From the NCBI GenBank assembly GCA_016180645.1, contig JACPAV010000002.1, positions 110,628-174,627 on the forward strand: a stretch of 64,000 nucleotides of DNA, written 5' to 3'. A model generated the notes under the pieces. It did no database searches and had not been told where the DNA came from. It was given only the letters and a program-made list of their open reading frames with translations. Both the position numbers and the translations under genes were made by a program. The stretch is from Nitrospirota bacterium. GTDB taxonomy: Bacteria > JACPQY01. Of this stretch, positions 16,720-25,743 are shown in pieces (positions within the stretch are counted from its first letter, which is position 1; each line of letters starts with the position of its first letter).

Positions 16720-18343
16720 TCGAACGTGTTTCGCGATCCTCATCGCGGCTCTCGCGATGCGGGCGGCTTCTCCGGTCCAAGCCTACGAACTCGAAGTGCA
16801 CGGCAGTTACCGGCTGCGCATGCTTGATGCGGATCGCTACCAGCTGGCCGACGACGGCGCCCGCGCCCAGCAGGCAGGCTGGCGCGAACATCGACTGCGG
16901 CTCACGCCTTCCGCAAAAACAGATAAGCTCAAGTTCTTCGGCCAAATCGATCTCTTTTCCGGACAACTCCTCTTCGGGAGCCACAACAGCCGCGTGGGTG
17001 AAGAGTTCGTCCTCGATCCGGATCGGGCCGGAACCAAGGAAATCCGAGTTTCCAAGAATCCCGATGGCACGCTCACCGATTCGGGCAAGACGGAGTGGAT
17101 ACCCGATGTGATCGACCCCCGCCACTTGTATGTGGAGTACACAAACCCGAGCGTCGGGCTTGTCCGCGTGGGACAGATGCCTTCCGACTGGGGCATGGGA
17201 ATTCTGGCGAACGGGGGCGACCGCGAGCCGCTCTTCGGCACGAACCGATACGGGGACATCAACGACCGAATCCTTCTCGCCACCAAGCCGCTGAGCAAGA
17301 TGGGAGGGGGAAAATTCCACCAGAACTTTTACACCGTGGCCGCGTTGGACAGCGTCTATCGCGACGAAAACGCATCCGTCAGGGACGGCGATCTCGCGTT
17401 CCAGGGCGTCCTCGCGGGTTTCTACCGCGAATACGAAAACATGAGCGGCTTGTACCTCGCAGGGCGCACTCAGAAGGACGACTGCCCCGATGCCCGCACC
17501 CGCCCCTGTGCCAAGTTGAACGTGGTTGCGATCGACACCTATCAGAACTGGATGCAAGAGGGCGACGTTTCAAGGCAGCAGGTATCCTTCGAAGGCGTGG
17601 TCCTCCTCGGCCGGACGACTCGCGTACTTTCCGATCTCGCGAAATCCGGGGCCGATGTCCGTGCCGCGGGATATGCCGCCGGCGGATCGTATGAGTATCT
17701 CCCGCTCCGACTCACGGCCGCCGTTGAACACGGCTATGCGTCGGGAGACAACAATCCACAGGACGATACCGTCACTCGACTCTCCTTCGACCCCGATCAC
17801 AAAGTCGGCATGATCTTGTACGACGAGGTTCTGTACAACGTCACCGCCCACATGGCCGACAGGGTGGCCGACGAACTCGGAGCAACCGGTGAAACGGCGG
17901 AGACGGCATCCTTGCTGGGCGTGCTCCCGGACTCGATCGCCAATCTCCCCACGAACGGCGGCGTGTCAGGATCGACCTACGTCTACCCCTCGGTAAAGTA
18001 CGACTACAAGGTCTGGAGCGGCCATTTTACCCTCAAGGCCGCCTACTTGGCGGCTTGGTTGACGTCAAACTTTTTCGATCCTCTAAACACGAACCAGCAC
18101 GGCGGGGTACTCACCAGCCCTTATGGGATCGAGCGCGCGCACAGCTCGCTTGGGCAGGAAATCAACTTAGGCGCCGAATACGATTTTCATCTTCTCGGGG
18201 ACATTGGTTTCCGTTTCACCCTCCAGTATGGAACTTACTTCCCCGGCGATGCCTTTCGACAGCCGGACGGTTCAAACAAGATCCAGAAAGCCGAAGACAG
18301 CAAGATCGACAAGGTCGAAGGCCGGTTCACCTTGAAGTGGTGA
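16709..18343 (+). CDS. Outer membrane beta-barrel protein (porin-like), unknown substrate
   Basis: A 544-residue exported protein. The ATG at 16709 starts a good signal peptide (MRLDRTCFAILIAALAMRAASPVQA) and overlaps the trpD stop by 11 bp. The mature part is rich in short amphipathic strands ending in aromatic residues, with barrel girdle patterns such as HGSYRLRMLDADRY and HLYVEYTNPSVGLVRVGQM. It ends EGRFTLKW, an aromatic C-terminus. The size and layout suggest a 16- to 18-strand channel of the alginate-export/porin kind. No specific family was recognised. Confidence 0.7.
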   Translation: MRLDRTCFAILIAALAMRAASPVQAYELEVHGSYRLRMLDADRYQLADDGARAQQAGWREHRLRLTPSAKTDKLKFFGQIDLFSGQLLFGSHNSRVGEEFVLDPDRAGTKEIRVSKNPDGTLTDSGKTEWIPDVIDPRHLYVEYTNPSVGLVRVGQMPSDWGMGILANGGDREPLFGTNRYGDINDRILLATKPLSKMGGGKFHQNFYTVAALDSVYRDENASVRDGDLAFQGVLAGFYREYENMSGLYLAGRTQKDDCPDARTRPCAKLNVVAIDTYQNWMQEGDVSRQQVSFEGVVLLGRTTRVLSDLAKSGADVRAAGYAAGGSYEYLPLRLTAAVEHGYASGDNNPQDDTVTRLSFDPDHKVGMILYDEVLYNVTAHMADRVADELGATGETAETASLLGVLPDSIANLPTNGGVSGSTYVYPSVKYDYKVWSGHFTLKAAYLAAWLTSNFFDPLNTNQHGGVLTSPYGIERAHSSLGQEINLGAEYDFHLLGDIGFRFTLQYGTYFPGDAFRQPDGSNKIQKAEDSKIDKVEGRFTLKW

Positions 18344-18367
18344 GCGGTTCTGCTAAGCTCTCACCGT

Positions 18368-18443
18368 CAGCTTTCAGCCGTCTGGCGCGCGGAATTCTGT
18401 TTTTCCGATCCGCTGAATGCTGACCGCTGATTGCTGAAAGCTG
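18368..18443. repeat. Inverted repeat CAGCTTTCAGC around a 54-bp spacer
   Basis: Perfect 11-bp arms at 18368-18378 and 18433-18443, in the 104 bp between the porin stop and the tRNA. The right arm lies in a TGACCGCTGATTGCTGAAAGCTG stretch, a type of low-complexity intergenic repeat. No T tract follows, so it is not an obvious terminator. Confidence 0.5.
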
Positions 18444-18447
18444 TTTA

Positions 18448-18522
<75 letters not shown>

Positions 18523-18618
18523 TTCGTGAGTCCGCGAAACGAAGCGGGGCAATCTTCATGGAGGGCAGGAGCCCGACTTCAGAGGGATTGAAGGAAATTG
18601 CAGGAAAGCCATGCCTTG

Positions 18619-18636
18619 AATCCACTCGCCCCGATT
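18619..18636 (+). repeat. 18-bp copy of the tRNA-Pro(CGG) 3' end
   Basis: AATCCACTCGCCCCGATT at 18619-18636 repeats 18507-18524 exactly, covering the T-stem half, acceptor and two flanking bases. The 94 bp between the copies contain no gene. The arrangement is that of the ends left by an element integrated at the tRNA 3' end. Confidence 0.7.
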
Positions 18637-18657
18637 TCTCACCCCTGACCGTGTCGG

Positions 18658-19815
18658 ATGATGACGCCTGATGAGCGATCTCAGCTCTTCACGCAAGTGG
18701 AAGAGCAACTCCGAAAAAATGAGGGCGAGCGCGCATTGGAGGGGTTGGACCGGCTGATCTCAGTCCACCCGGAAGACCTCTCCCTGCTCTATCTCGCCAC
18801 CCGCGTCTGCAACGTTCTGGGATGCGAAACCGACTACCGGGACCGCCTCTTCCGGAATGCCGACTGGCCGGAAACGGCTCCACCGGTCCCACCTCTCCAA
18901 TTCCTGGCGCCCGCGACACGCGAGCCGATCCTCTCCCTGGTTACGTCGACCTGGAATAGAGCAAACTCTCTGTCACGGCTCCTCGACAGCCTCGGTCGGC
19001 ATACAGGAGCGCCTTTCGAACTCATCGTGTCCGACAACAACAGTGCGGATGGGACCCTTGAAATGCTCGCCCAACGGCGCACCACCTTTCCCTGGCTTGG
19101 CGCGGTCCTGTTTTCAGGCCATTCCTCCACGCTCGATGCGTATCGCACGGGCACGGAGCGGGCACGGGGGCGGATGATCGGATATCTCGCCGATGACCTT
19201 GAGGTTGAGCCACACTGGGACCGGCAGATCACGGAAACACTGATTTCAAGATCGGAGGTCGGCATTGCCACGCCCGTTGTCCTGGATCCCGGCCGTCAGA
19301 CCGGTTTCCTCGGCTCGTGCGTTCCCTATGTCAGCCGCAGACACCCATGGCTCAATCGCCACGGTACATCGGTCGCCGCGGACGATTCCACACCCATGTC
19401 CGTCACCCTTCCCGATCGTCCGATGGAGGTGGAGGGCGCGGCCTATCCATTCCTCAGGAGGGATCTCCTCACGAAGGTGCCCATTTTCGACCCCCGCTTT
19501 ATCCATGTGTGGGACAACGACCTGGCGCTTGAAATGCGCTCCCGTGGATACAGAATCCAAGTCTGCCCGCAAAGCCGCGTCATCGACCACGATGCTTCGC
19601 GCTCCGAAAGCGATGAGCGCCAGGTCGTCCACAGTGAGACGTTCTTCGAAGAACTCTATGCGAATCCGGACCGGGCGCTATCGCGATTGGCATCGCCGGA
19701 CAGCCGTCCCATGCGATATCTCCACGACGATTTTCTACTGGAGTGCAAATGGACGGCGTTTAGGGTGGCTCCCTGTTCCCGTGGCCGACGGAGGGCGTTT
19801 CGGGCTACGGGATGA
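18658..19815 (+). CDS. Glycosyltransferase family 2 protein
   Basis: A 385-residue protein. Residues 1-85 look like a helical, TPR-like lead (LFTQVEEQLRKNEGERALEGLDRL). The GT-A fold begins at LSLVTSTWNRANSLSRLLDSLG, with the nucleotide-binding DNNSADGTLEML and the DD-containing metal motif GYLADDLEVEPHW. Acceptor-side WD residues lie in IHVWDNDLALEM. It would transfer a sugar from a nucleotide sugar in the cytoplasm. It stands alone next to the tRNA, and its last 11 bp overlap the convergent quinone reductase gene. Confidence 0.85.
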   Translation: MMTPDERSQLFTQVEEQLRKNEGERALEGLDRLISVHPEDLSLLYLATRVCNVLGCETDYRDRLFRNADWPETAPPVPPLQFLAPATREPILSLVTSTWNRANSLSRLLDSLGRHTGAPFELIVSDNNSADGTLEMLAQRRTTFPWLGAVLFSGHSSTLDAYRTGTERARGRMIGYLADDLEVEPHWDRQITETLISRSEVGIATPVVLDPGRQTGFLGSCVPYVSRRHPWLNRHGTSVAADDSTPMSVTLPDRPMEVEGAAYPFLRRDLLTKVPIFDPRFIHVWDNDLALEMRSRGYRIQVCPQSRVIDHDASRSESDERQVVHSETFFEELYANPDRALSRLASPDSRPMRYLHDDFLLECKWTAFRVAPCSRGRRRAFRATG

Positions 19816-20779
19816 GGAGGATCTTGCCGGTCGTCTGACGGCCTTCCAAGGCACGGTGGGCCTCGGCCGCCGCTTTGAGAGGAAACTCCCGGGTCACGGT
19901 GAACTTCACCCGCCCGGTCTGCATCCAGTCGAAGACCGCCGAAGAGCGCTCCACCAACTCCTCGCGCTTCGCGATGTACCATCCGAGCCCGGGGCGCGTC
20001 AGGAACAGGCCCCCGCGGATGCTCAGGATGCTTGGGTCGAACGATTCGACGGGCCCGCTCGACTGGCCGAACAGGACCATCATGCCCCTGGGTCGGAGGC
20101 AGTAGATCCCCTTCGCGAAGGTCGATTGGCCCACTCCGTCGTAAACAACGTGGACACCTTTCCGCTCGGTGATACGTCGAACCTCCTCCTCGAAATCCTG
20201 TCGGGTGTAGAGAATAACGTGATCCGCGCCGGCGGCTCTGGCCAACTTTTCTTTCTCCTCGGTGGAGACCGTTCCAATGACGGTGGCCCCGAGCATCTTT
20301 GCCACCTGGCACAGAATCAGACCCATTCCACCTGCGGCGGCATGGACCAGGCATAGCTCGCCCTTCTTCAACGTGTACGTGGTGTGCGTGAGATAGTGCG
20401 CCGTCATGCCTTGAAGCATGGCAGCGGCGCCGAGATTCGAATCGATTCCGGCAGGCCTTCGCACCAAGCGGTCGGCCTTGACCACTTGATACTCCGCGTA
20501 GGCCCCCATCACATTGGTGTAGGCGACGGGGTCGCCTTCGGACCAATCCATCACATCGGGCCCGATTTTCTCCACGATCCCCGCCGCCTCCTGGCCCGAC
20601 GTAAAAGGCAGGTCGGTCTTGTAGAACCCGGTTCGGTAGTAGGTGTCGATGTAGTTGACCCCGATCGCCTCGATCTTGACGAGGACCTGGCCGGGTCCCG
20701 GCTCGGGCACCGGGATGTCCTCATACGAGAGGACTTCCGGCCCGCCGGTGCGAGCAACACGGATGGCCTTCATGGTCAT
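19805..20779 (-). CDS. NADPH:quinone reductase, zeta-crystallin type
   Basis: A 324-residue zinc-free MDR protein. It has the family start RVARTGGPEVLSYEDIPVPEPGPGQVLVKIEAIGVNYIDTYYRTG (spanning residues 6-50), the NADPH loop AAAGGMGLILCQVAKMLGA, and the C-terminal AAEAHRALEGRQTTGKILLIP. It reduces quinones or other enones with NADPH in the cytosol. It is followed upstream on the same strand by a small membrane protein gene 17 bp away. No pathway link is evident. Confidence 0.9.
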   Translation of the reverse strand: MTMKAIRVARTGGPEVLSYEDIPVPEPGPGQVLVKIEAIGVNYIDTYYRTGFYKTDLPFTSGQEAAGIVEKIGPDVMDWSEGDPVAYTNVMGAYAEYQVVKADRLVRRPAGIDSNLGAAAMLQGMTAHYLTHTTYTLKKGELCLVHAAAGGMGLILCQVAKMLGATVIGTVSTEEKEKLARAAGADHVILYTRQDFEEEVRRITERKGVHVVYDGVGQSTFAKGIYCLRPRGMMVLFGQSSGPVESFDPSILSIRGGLFLTRPGLGWYIAKREELVERSSAVFDWMQTGRVKFTVTREFPLKAAAEAHRALEGRQTTGKILLIP

Positions 20780-20796
20780 CCCTTTCTAGCCCAGCT

Positions 20797-21204
20797 CTAC
20801 TTGCCGTTCAAGGCGGGAGAAAAAGCCACCCTCAGATCTCGATAGAAAAGAACCCAGCCGACCAAGGCGCCAACAACATAGGGCCAGAAGATCAACTGAG
20901 TGGCGATATCGTGTGGCAGGGCGCCCGTCCACATCGCCGTTGCGCCATGGATACCGATATAGAGGATGGCGCCACAGACGATCAGTCCGCTCGCATACGC
21001 CCAAGGGCGCTTCTGCCGGATGCCCGCAAGCAACGCCACCAGATTGGCGGTCAGGAACAGGTCCGCCGGAAGGAACGTCTTGGCATTCCGTACCATCTCA
21101 GGCGTCATCTTGTCATCGTAGTAGCCGGTGAAAGTTAGCCACCACCAGATGGGTACATAAACGGCCAATCCCGCAACACCGATTCCAATGGCCCATTTTT
21201 TCAT
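20797..21204 (-). CDS. Small four-helix membrane protein, unknown function
   Basis: 135 residues from the ATG at 21204 (MKKWAIGIGVAGLAVYVPIWWW), chosen because AAAGGGGGTTTGCG precedes it and the longer frame runs into the GRE gene. It has four hydrophobic segments, at about residues 5-25, 47-65, 68-90 and 100-120. No family was recognised. It sits between the glycyl radical enzyme gene (14 bp upstream) and the quinone reductase, so it may belong to the same transcript. Confidence 0.7.
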   Translation of the reverse strand: MKKWAIGIGVAGLAVYVPIWWWLTFTGYYDDKMTPEMVRNAKTFLPADLFLTANLVALLAGIRQKRPWAYASGLIVCGAILYIGIHGATAMWTGALPHDIATQLIFWPYVVGALVGWVLFYRDLRVAFSPALNGK

Positions 21205-21217
21205 CGCAAACCCCCTT

Positions 21218-23641
21218 TCATGAGGCTGTGATCCCTTCCGGTTCCCCCTGGCGCCTTCCGTGCACCATTCGGTCGATGATCTCCTGCTGTATCTCCGGCG
21301 CAAGATCGTCGAAGTACGCCGAGTAGCCCGAGACCCGCACCAACAGACCGGGAAACCGGTCCGGGTGATCGCGCGCTTCCATCAGGACTTTCGGATCGAG
21401 CACGTTCACCTGCATCTGCATGCCGCCTGACTTGAAACAACCGTCGATGAGCGCGCCCAACCGTCGGGATCCGGAATCACCTTCAACCGACCAGGGATCC
21501 AATTGCAGATTGAAATTGATCCCATTCCGCGCGACGTGGAGCGGCAACGCGGCCTGAGAGCGTAGGAGGGCTGTCGGGCCCCGGCGATCTCTCCCGTTCC
21601 CGGCCGAAAGGCCGGAGGAGAAAGGATCCCCCGTGCACCGGCCGCTGGGCAGCGCACCCACCTTCCTACCGAAGGCCACATGCGAAGTTACAGAGTAGAA
21701 GCCGGCCACATATTCGCCACCCCGCGTGTTGACCCTGTCCCGAAGGGTGGAATCGAACATTTCCATGACCCGTCCAACATAGCCATCCGGGAGGGGATCG
21801 TCGTTTCCATACTTGGGCGCATTCCGCAGCCGCGCCCGCAGTTCTTCGTAACCGATGAAATTCTTCCGACAGGCCCGAATCACCTGCCCCAGAGTCGCCT
21901 TTTTCTTTTGGAAGACGATCCAATCGATGGCCGCCAGACAGTCTCCCACCTCCACCGCACCGACCCCTTGGATGCCGCTTCCATTGTAGGCGGCGCCTCC
22001 CTCGGTGGAATCTTTTCCCTTCGCCATGCAGCCGTCGAGCAGCATGGACGTGAGCGGTGTCGGATGCAGGCGCGCATTGGCTCTCTCGACAGCCTCCAGA
22101 TCCGCCAGCAGCCGCGCGACTCCCGCGCGGATCTGGGTCTCCAGCAGCCCAAGGAGCGCCTGCATGGATGGACAGTTCGCCGCGTCCTGCGTTCTTGCGC
22201 CCATCCGACGGAGCCGGCCAAAACGCCTACCGCCATTCAGAGCCAGCTCCATGCACAAAGGCAGATTGAAGAGTGCCGCATCGGTCGAGAAAAAACTCCT
22301 GCCTGCCGCCACCGGCTCCACGCATCCTACATTTGCGTAGTCGCGCGCGTCTTCCACGGCCACTCCTCTCGACTTCAAAATCGGAACGATCACTTCGTCG
22401 TTGTAGACAGCGGGCGAAACCGCTCCTCCGGCCAGGGCCGAGGCAATTCTCGACCGATACGCTGCCGGACTGCCCGCGTGGATGCGTGCATGGTAGTTGG
22501 GTTGCCGAGTCCGCAGCGCATCCATCAGCTCCAGGAAAAGGAAGGTGACTTCATTCGTCGCATCCCCGCCTTCCCGATCCGTTCCTCCGACCACCACCAC
22601 CTGGCCGTTGAACATTCCACCGTGGAAGCGCGTCCCGCGCCGCGAGAAAGCCGGCACGATCTCGCACAGTTTCACCGCGAAGCACCCCAAAAGCTCGAAG
22701 GCGCCCTCGCGATCCAAGCGGCCTGCTTTCAAGTCGGCCTCGTAGAATGGATGGAGGATCTGATCCAATCGGCCGGGGCATACGGAGTTGTCCAGCGATT
22801 CCAAGTTGAGCGCGATCTGCGCGAAGAGGATCGATTGGAGCGCCTCGTGGAAAGTCGTCGCCGGCCCTCGAGGTACTTTCCTGCATATCTCTGCAATCCC
22901 GTTGATCTCAGCCCGTCGGGTCGGGTTCGATTCATGTTGCGCCTGCGCGAAAGCTGCGGAACGATAACGCTCCGCGAAGCCGTCCAAGGCGTCACACACC
23001 CCCACCACCGCCCGCCAGAAATACTCTTCGCGGGGGCCGATCCCGGCGGCCGCCCGCCGCTTCTCGGCCTCCTCCCGGTAACCCGCGGTTCCCCGATTCA
23101 CCAGACCTGCGTAGTCCGGGACGAAGTGCGATATTCCCGCCACCTCGTTGATGAGGTACGATGTCGGATCTCCCATCTCGGCAAGAAACGGCAGCGACCG
23201 CGGGAACGGATGCGCCTTCGTCATCATGATGCGCGAAATCCAGTAGGGCAGCACTTCCGTGAGAAGCCGACGACGGGCGGCCCGTGAGATCTGGAGGGGA
23301 TTCACCTTTCTTTTCGGAAATCGGAACAGATCCTCCATCATCGCCACCCCGTGCAGTTCGGGAAAGAGCTGCCCCCCGACTCGAAACGAAGTGAAATTCC
23401 CCACCAACAGCTCCTGGGGATAAATATGAATCGCTTTGTGCCCCAGGATGTATTCCAGCGCCCCGGCCTTCTGCAAAATCACGGGATCTTTCGGATCGGC
23501 CAAGGTGCGAAAATACCGGGTGACGAGAAACGCACGTTCACCACAGAGTGCGGGAGAGCTTCCCCGAACTTCTTCGTGGAGACGGCGGACGCGCTGGGTC
23601 AGGTTCACACCGACGACGGGTCTCGCGGCGCTCATTCCCAC
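21218..23641 (-). CDS. Glycyl radical enzyme of the dehydratase/lyase type, unknown substrate
   Basis: An 807-residue pyruvate formate-lyase-like enzyme. The thiyl site NVGCVEP (Cys440, Glu442) has the Cys-x-Glu pair of glycerol/diol dehydratases, choline lyase and related enzymes, not the CC pair of formate lyase. The glycyl radical site is RVSGYSAYF near the C-terminus (Gly772). Intermediate landmarks LPSGR and GPTALLRSQAALP are also present. It needs anaerobic activation by the radical SAM activase encoded upstream with a 10-bp overlap. The residues after the thiyl site (VAAGRSFFSTDAALFNLPLC) do not let me assign the substrate. No microcompartment genes are near. Confidence 0.88.
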   Translation of the reverse strand: MGMSAARPVVGVNLTQRVRRLHEEVRGSSPALCGERAFLVTRYFRTLADPKDPVILQKAGALEYILGHKAIHIYPQELLVGNFTSFRVGGQLFPELHGVAMMEDLFRFPKRKVNPLQISRAARRRLLTEVLPYWISRIMMTKAHPFPRSLPFLAEMGDPTSYLINEVAGISHFVPDYAGLVNRGTAGYREEAEKRRAAAGIGPREEYFWRAVVGVCDALDGFAERYRSAAFAQAQHESNPTRRAEINGIAEICRKVPRGPATTFHEALQSILFAQIALNLESLDNSVCPGRLDQILHPFYEADLKAGRLDREGAFELLGCFAVKLCEIVPAFSRRGTRFHGGMFNGQVVVVGGTDREGGDATNEVTFLFLELMDALRTRQPNYHARIHAGSPAAYRSRIASALAGGAVSPAVYNDEVIVPILKSRGVAVEDARDYANVGCVEPVAAGRSFFSTDAALFNLPLCMELALNGGRRFGRLRRMGARTQDAANCPSMQALLGLLETQIRAGVARLLADLEAVERANARLHPTPLTSMLLDGCMAKGKDSTEGGAAYNGSGIQGVGAVEVGDCLAAIDWIVFQKKKATLGQVIRACRKNFIGYEELRARLRNAPKYGNDDPLPDGYVGRVMEMFDSTLRDRVNTRGGEYVAGFYSVTSHVAFGRKVGALPSGRCTGDPFSSGLSAGNGRDRRGPTALLRSQAALPLHVARNGINFNLQLDPWSVEGDSGSRRLGALIDGCFKSGGMQMQVNVLDPKVLMEARDHPDRFPGLLVRVSGYSAYFDDLAPEIQQEIIDRMVHGRRQGEPEGITAS

Positions 23642-24558
23642 GTGGTGACTTCCAATCCTTTCGATCGGAGATACCCAGCCGCCTGCTCCAATGGCCCGGA
23701 GCCCCGCGCTTCAGGCGCGAGTGAAAGCGGCTCGATGGGGAATCCCACGCGGGCCAGCTTCGCCTCGCCCATGGCGTGGTAGCGAAGGAGATGGATACCG
23801 ACCACGCCGTTCCCACGGAGAAAGGCGGCGATCTCCAATAGGTTCGTCGGATCATCGGTGTATCCGGGCACCACCGGCACTCGGAACTGCGTGGAAACTC
23901 CCGATTCGATCAGACGCCGGGCATTGGAAAGAATGGCTGCATTGTCGGCCCCGATCACTTCCCGATGCATTTCAGGGGACATGATCTTCAAGTCGAACTG
24001 AATGAATTCAAGGAGGGGAAGATACGGCTGGAAGGCCTCCCATCGGAAGAGTCCGCAGGTTTGGAGCCCGACGCCGACCCCCACCTCGGCGCAGCGCCGC
24101 GCGAAAGCGCCGGCGAATTCCATCTGCAGCGTCGGCTCACCACCGGAAAGCGTAATCCCCCCCCCCGACGAAGCAAAGAAGGGCCTGTCCCTCGCTACCT
24201 CTTCAACCAACTCCTCGATGCCGTACCGCCTGCCAACCACTTCCAGCGCCCCGTGCGGGCAGGCATCTACACATACCCCACAGGCATCACACAGTTCCCT
24301 CCGGATTCGCGCTTCCATCCGCGTCATCGCGCCTGCCGTGCAGGCGGGAATGCAGTGTGAGGCCTTCCTGCAACGGTCTTCCCGAAAAGCCGGCTCAGGG
24401 TGGGGACGCAGGGACTCGGGATTCTGACACCAAGGGCACCTTAGCGGGCACCCCTTGAAGAAGACGGTCGTTCTGATGCCGGGGCCGTCATGAATCGAAA
24501 ACCGCTGGATGTCGAAGACCACTCCGGTCGCGGTCCCGGCCGTTGAGCCGACCATCAT
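23632..24558 (-). CDS. Glycyl radical enzyme activase (radical SAM, with ferredoxin insert)
   Basis: A 308-residue protein. Residues 13-35 are the family start VVFDIQRFSIHDGPGIRTTVFF, followed by the radical SAM cluster cysteines in KGCPLRCPWCQNPES (C37, C41, C44). An inserted 2x[4Fe-4S] segment follows (CRKASHCIPAC and CDACGVCVDACPHG), as in activases of non-PFL glycyl radical enzymes. It generates the glycyl radical on the partner at 21218 using S-adenosylmethionine. It is the first gene of the pair, with coding overlap. Strict anaerobic chemistry is implied for this locus. Confidence 0.92.
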   Translation of the reverse strand: MMVGSTAGTATGVVFDIQRFSIHDGPGIRTTVFFKGCPLRCPWCQNPESLRPHPEPAFREDRCRKASHCIPACTAGAMTRMEARIRRELCDACGVCVDACPHGALEVVGRRYGIEELVEEVARDRPFFASSGGGITLSGGEPTLQMEFAGAFARRCAEVGVGVGLQTCGLFRWEAFQPYLPLLEFIQFDLKIMSPEMHREVIGADNAAILSNARRLIESGVSTQFRVPVVPGYTDDPTNLLEIAAFLRGNGVVGIHLLRYHAMGEAKLARVGFPIEPLSLAPEARGSGPLEQAAGYLRSKGLEVTTWE

Positions 24559-24654
24559 GACCGGCTTCCGGCCTGGACCGGGAACCGATTCGGTTCGAAA
24601 GGGATTGCGGGGAGGCTTGGTGGTGAGCCCAAGCCCCCCGCTCCTTCCGACATG

Positions 24655-24975
24655 TTACTTGCCGACGTTTGAAACGATTTCGGAAACGCTGCTGATCAGT
24701 TTCTTGGCCTGCTGCTTCGCCGTGGCAATGCCGCGGTTGCGCGCATCGGAAATCGTCTGATAGACCTTGCGGGCCGATTTGCCCTCGATGCCCGTGATGT
24801 CTTCAGCCGTGGAGATGACGCGGTCGGCCGTCTTGTCCACCGTTTCGGACACTTTCTCGGCCAGGTCGAACGCGCGGTCCGCCACCGTTCTCACGACGTT
24901 TTCCGCCTTCTCGACCTGCCCGGAGACTTTTGTTTCGGCCGTTTTCGGCCGGCTGATGCGCTTTCGTGATGCCAT
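24655..24975 (-). CDS. Phasin-like amphipathic helical protein
   Basis: 106 residues from the ATG at 24975; the start is fixed by a strong AAGGAGGT site 6-7 bases upstream. It is a lysine-rich helical protein with heptad-like repeats (VEKAENVVRTVADRAFDLAEKVSETVDKTADRVISTAEDI), no signal peptide and no cysteine. It lies divergent to phaR with candidate operators between them, so a PHA-granule-coating phasin is the best reading. Sequence alone would also fit a histone- or LEA-like protein. No PHA synthase is seen in the window. Confidence 0.6.
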   Translation of the reverse strand: MASRKRISRPKTAETKVSGQVEKAENVVRTVADRAFDLAEKVSETVDKTADRVISTAEDITGIEGKSARKVYQTISDARNRGIATAKQQAKKLISSVSEIVSNVGK

Positions 24976-25095
24976 GTTGAACCTCCTTCGGTTCCCGTCC
25001 AATTCGCCTCCAGGGGAAAAAGACTCCTCCACGTCCCCGGAAGGCGGGCTTCCACCCCGGCCATCCTGCCGGCCTGGGTCCCTTTTGATTCTGCT

Positions 25096-25182
25096 TTATG
25101 TTGCATTGCGACAATTCTGCCATACCCCGGTTTTCTTGTCAAGCCCCCCTTGTTGCAGAGCAACATCCCCTCTTGCAACGCA
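25096..25182. promoter_or_regulatory. Candidate PhaR operator region (TTGCA motifs)
   Basis: Three related TGC-rich motifs lie between the divergent phasin-like gene and phaR: TTGCATTGCGACA (25101-25113), the palindrome GTTGC-AGA-GCAAC (25152-25164) and TTGCAACGCA (25173-25182). PhaR repressors are known to bind TGC-rich sites near phasin and phaR promoters. The assignment rests on position and this resemblance. Confidence 0.45.
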
Positions 25183-25226
25183 CCATGCCGCTTGCCATTC
25201 CCTCGGGAAACCGGTACATTCTCTTC

Positions 25227-25721
25227 ATGGATGCCATCGTCTTCAAGAAGTACAAGAACAACCGCCGGCTGTACGACACGTCGCACAACCGCTACGTCAA
25301 CCTGGACGAAATCGAGGGCATGGTGCGTCGCAAGAAGGCCGTGCGGGTGGTGGACGCGCAAACCGGAAGGGACCTGACGAACTCCGTCCTCCTCCAGATC
25401 ATCCTGAACCGCGCCAAAGGCAATCCGGCCTCGTTCCTTCCGACCGATTTCCTGAGCCAGCTCATACAATATCAGGGGAAATCGGTCTTCGATTTTTATC
25501 GCAATTTCACGAAAGTGGCCTCCGGCTATCTCTCACGGTTCCACAAGGGTTTTGGGGGGACGAAGAAGATCGTGGAGGAGGCCCTGGATGAAATCGGGCG
25601 GAAGGCGGGTCCCGAGGCTCAGGCGCGATTGGAGCGAATCGCCCTCCAGGAGATCCGTTTCCTGAAGTCGAAGATTGCGGGGCTGGAAACCCGGCTGTCG
25701 AAGAAGGGGTCGCGGCGTTGA
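25227..25721 (+). CDS. phaR: PHA accumulation regulator PhaR
   Basis: 164 residues from the ATG at 25227 (MDAIVFKKYKNNRRLYDT). An ATG at 25185 in the same frame is an alternative. The DNA- and polymer-binding domain covers residues 5-65 (KKYKNNRRLYDTSHNRYVNL, then EGMVRRKKAVRVVDAQTGRD); the second conserved part (LPTDFLSQLIQYQGKSVFDF) follows. The C-terminus is helical. PhaR represses phasin genes until PHA granules titrate it. It faces the phasin-like gene across 250 bp. With the EMC genes it suggests PHA as a source or sink of crotonyl-CoA. Confidence 0.92.
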   Translation: MDAIVFKKYKNNRRLYDTSHNRYVNLDEIEGMVRRKKAVRVVDAQTGRDLTNSVLLQIILNRAKGNPASFLPTDFLSQLIQYQGKSVFDFYRNFTKVASGYLSRFHKGFGGTKKIVEEALDEIGRKAGPEAQARLERIALQEIRFLKSKIAGLETRLSKKGSRR

Positions 25722-25743
25722 CTCAATCTGTTTCTATCGAGCC

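Noticed and set aside
19265..20356. Plus-strand frame overlapping the glycosyltransferase and quinone reductase genes
   Set aside because: It covers parts of two genes with strong family motifs; a chance frame in GC-rich DNA.
21680..23287. Long open frame (535 codons) on the plus strand opposite the glycyl radical enzyme
   Set aside because: It is antisense to a gene with clear catalytic motifs, has a proline/arginine/histidine-rich composition typical of GC-rich shadow frames, and shows no domain.
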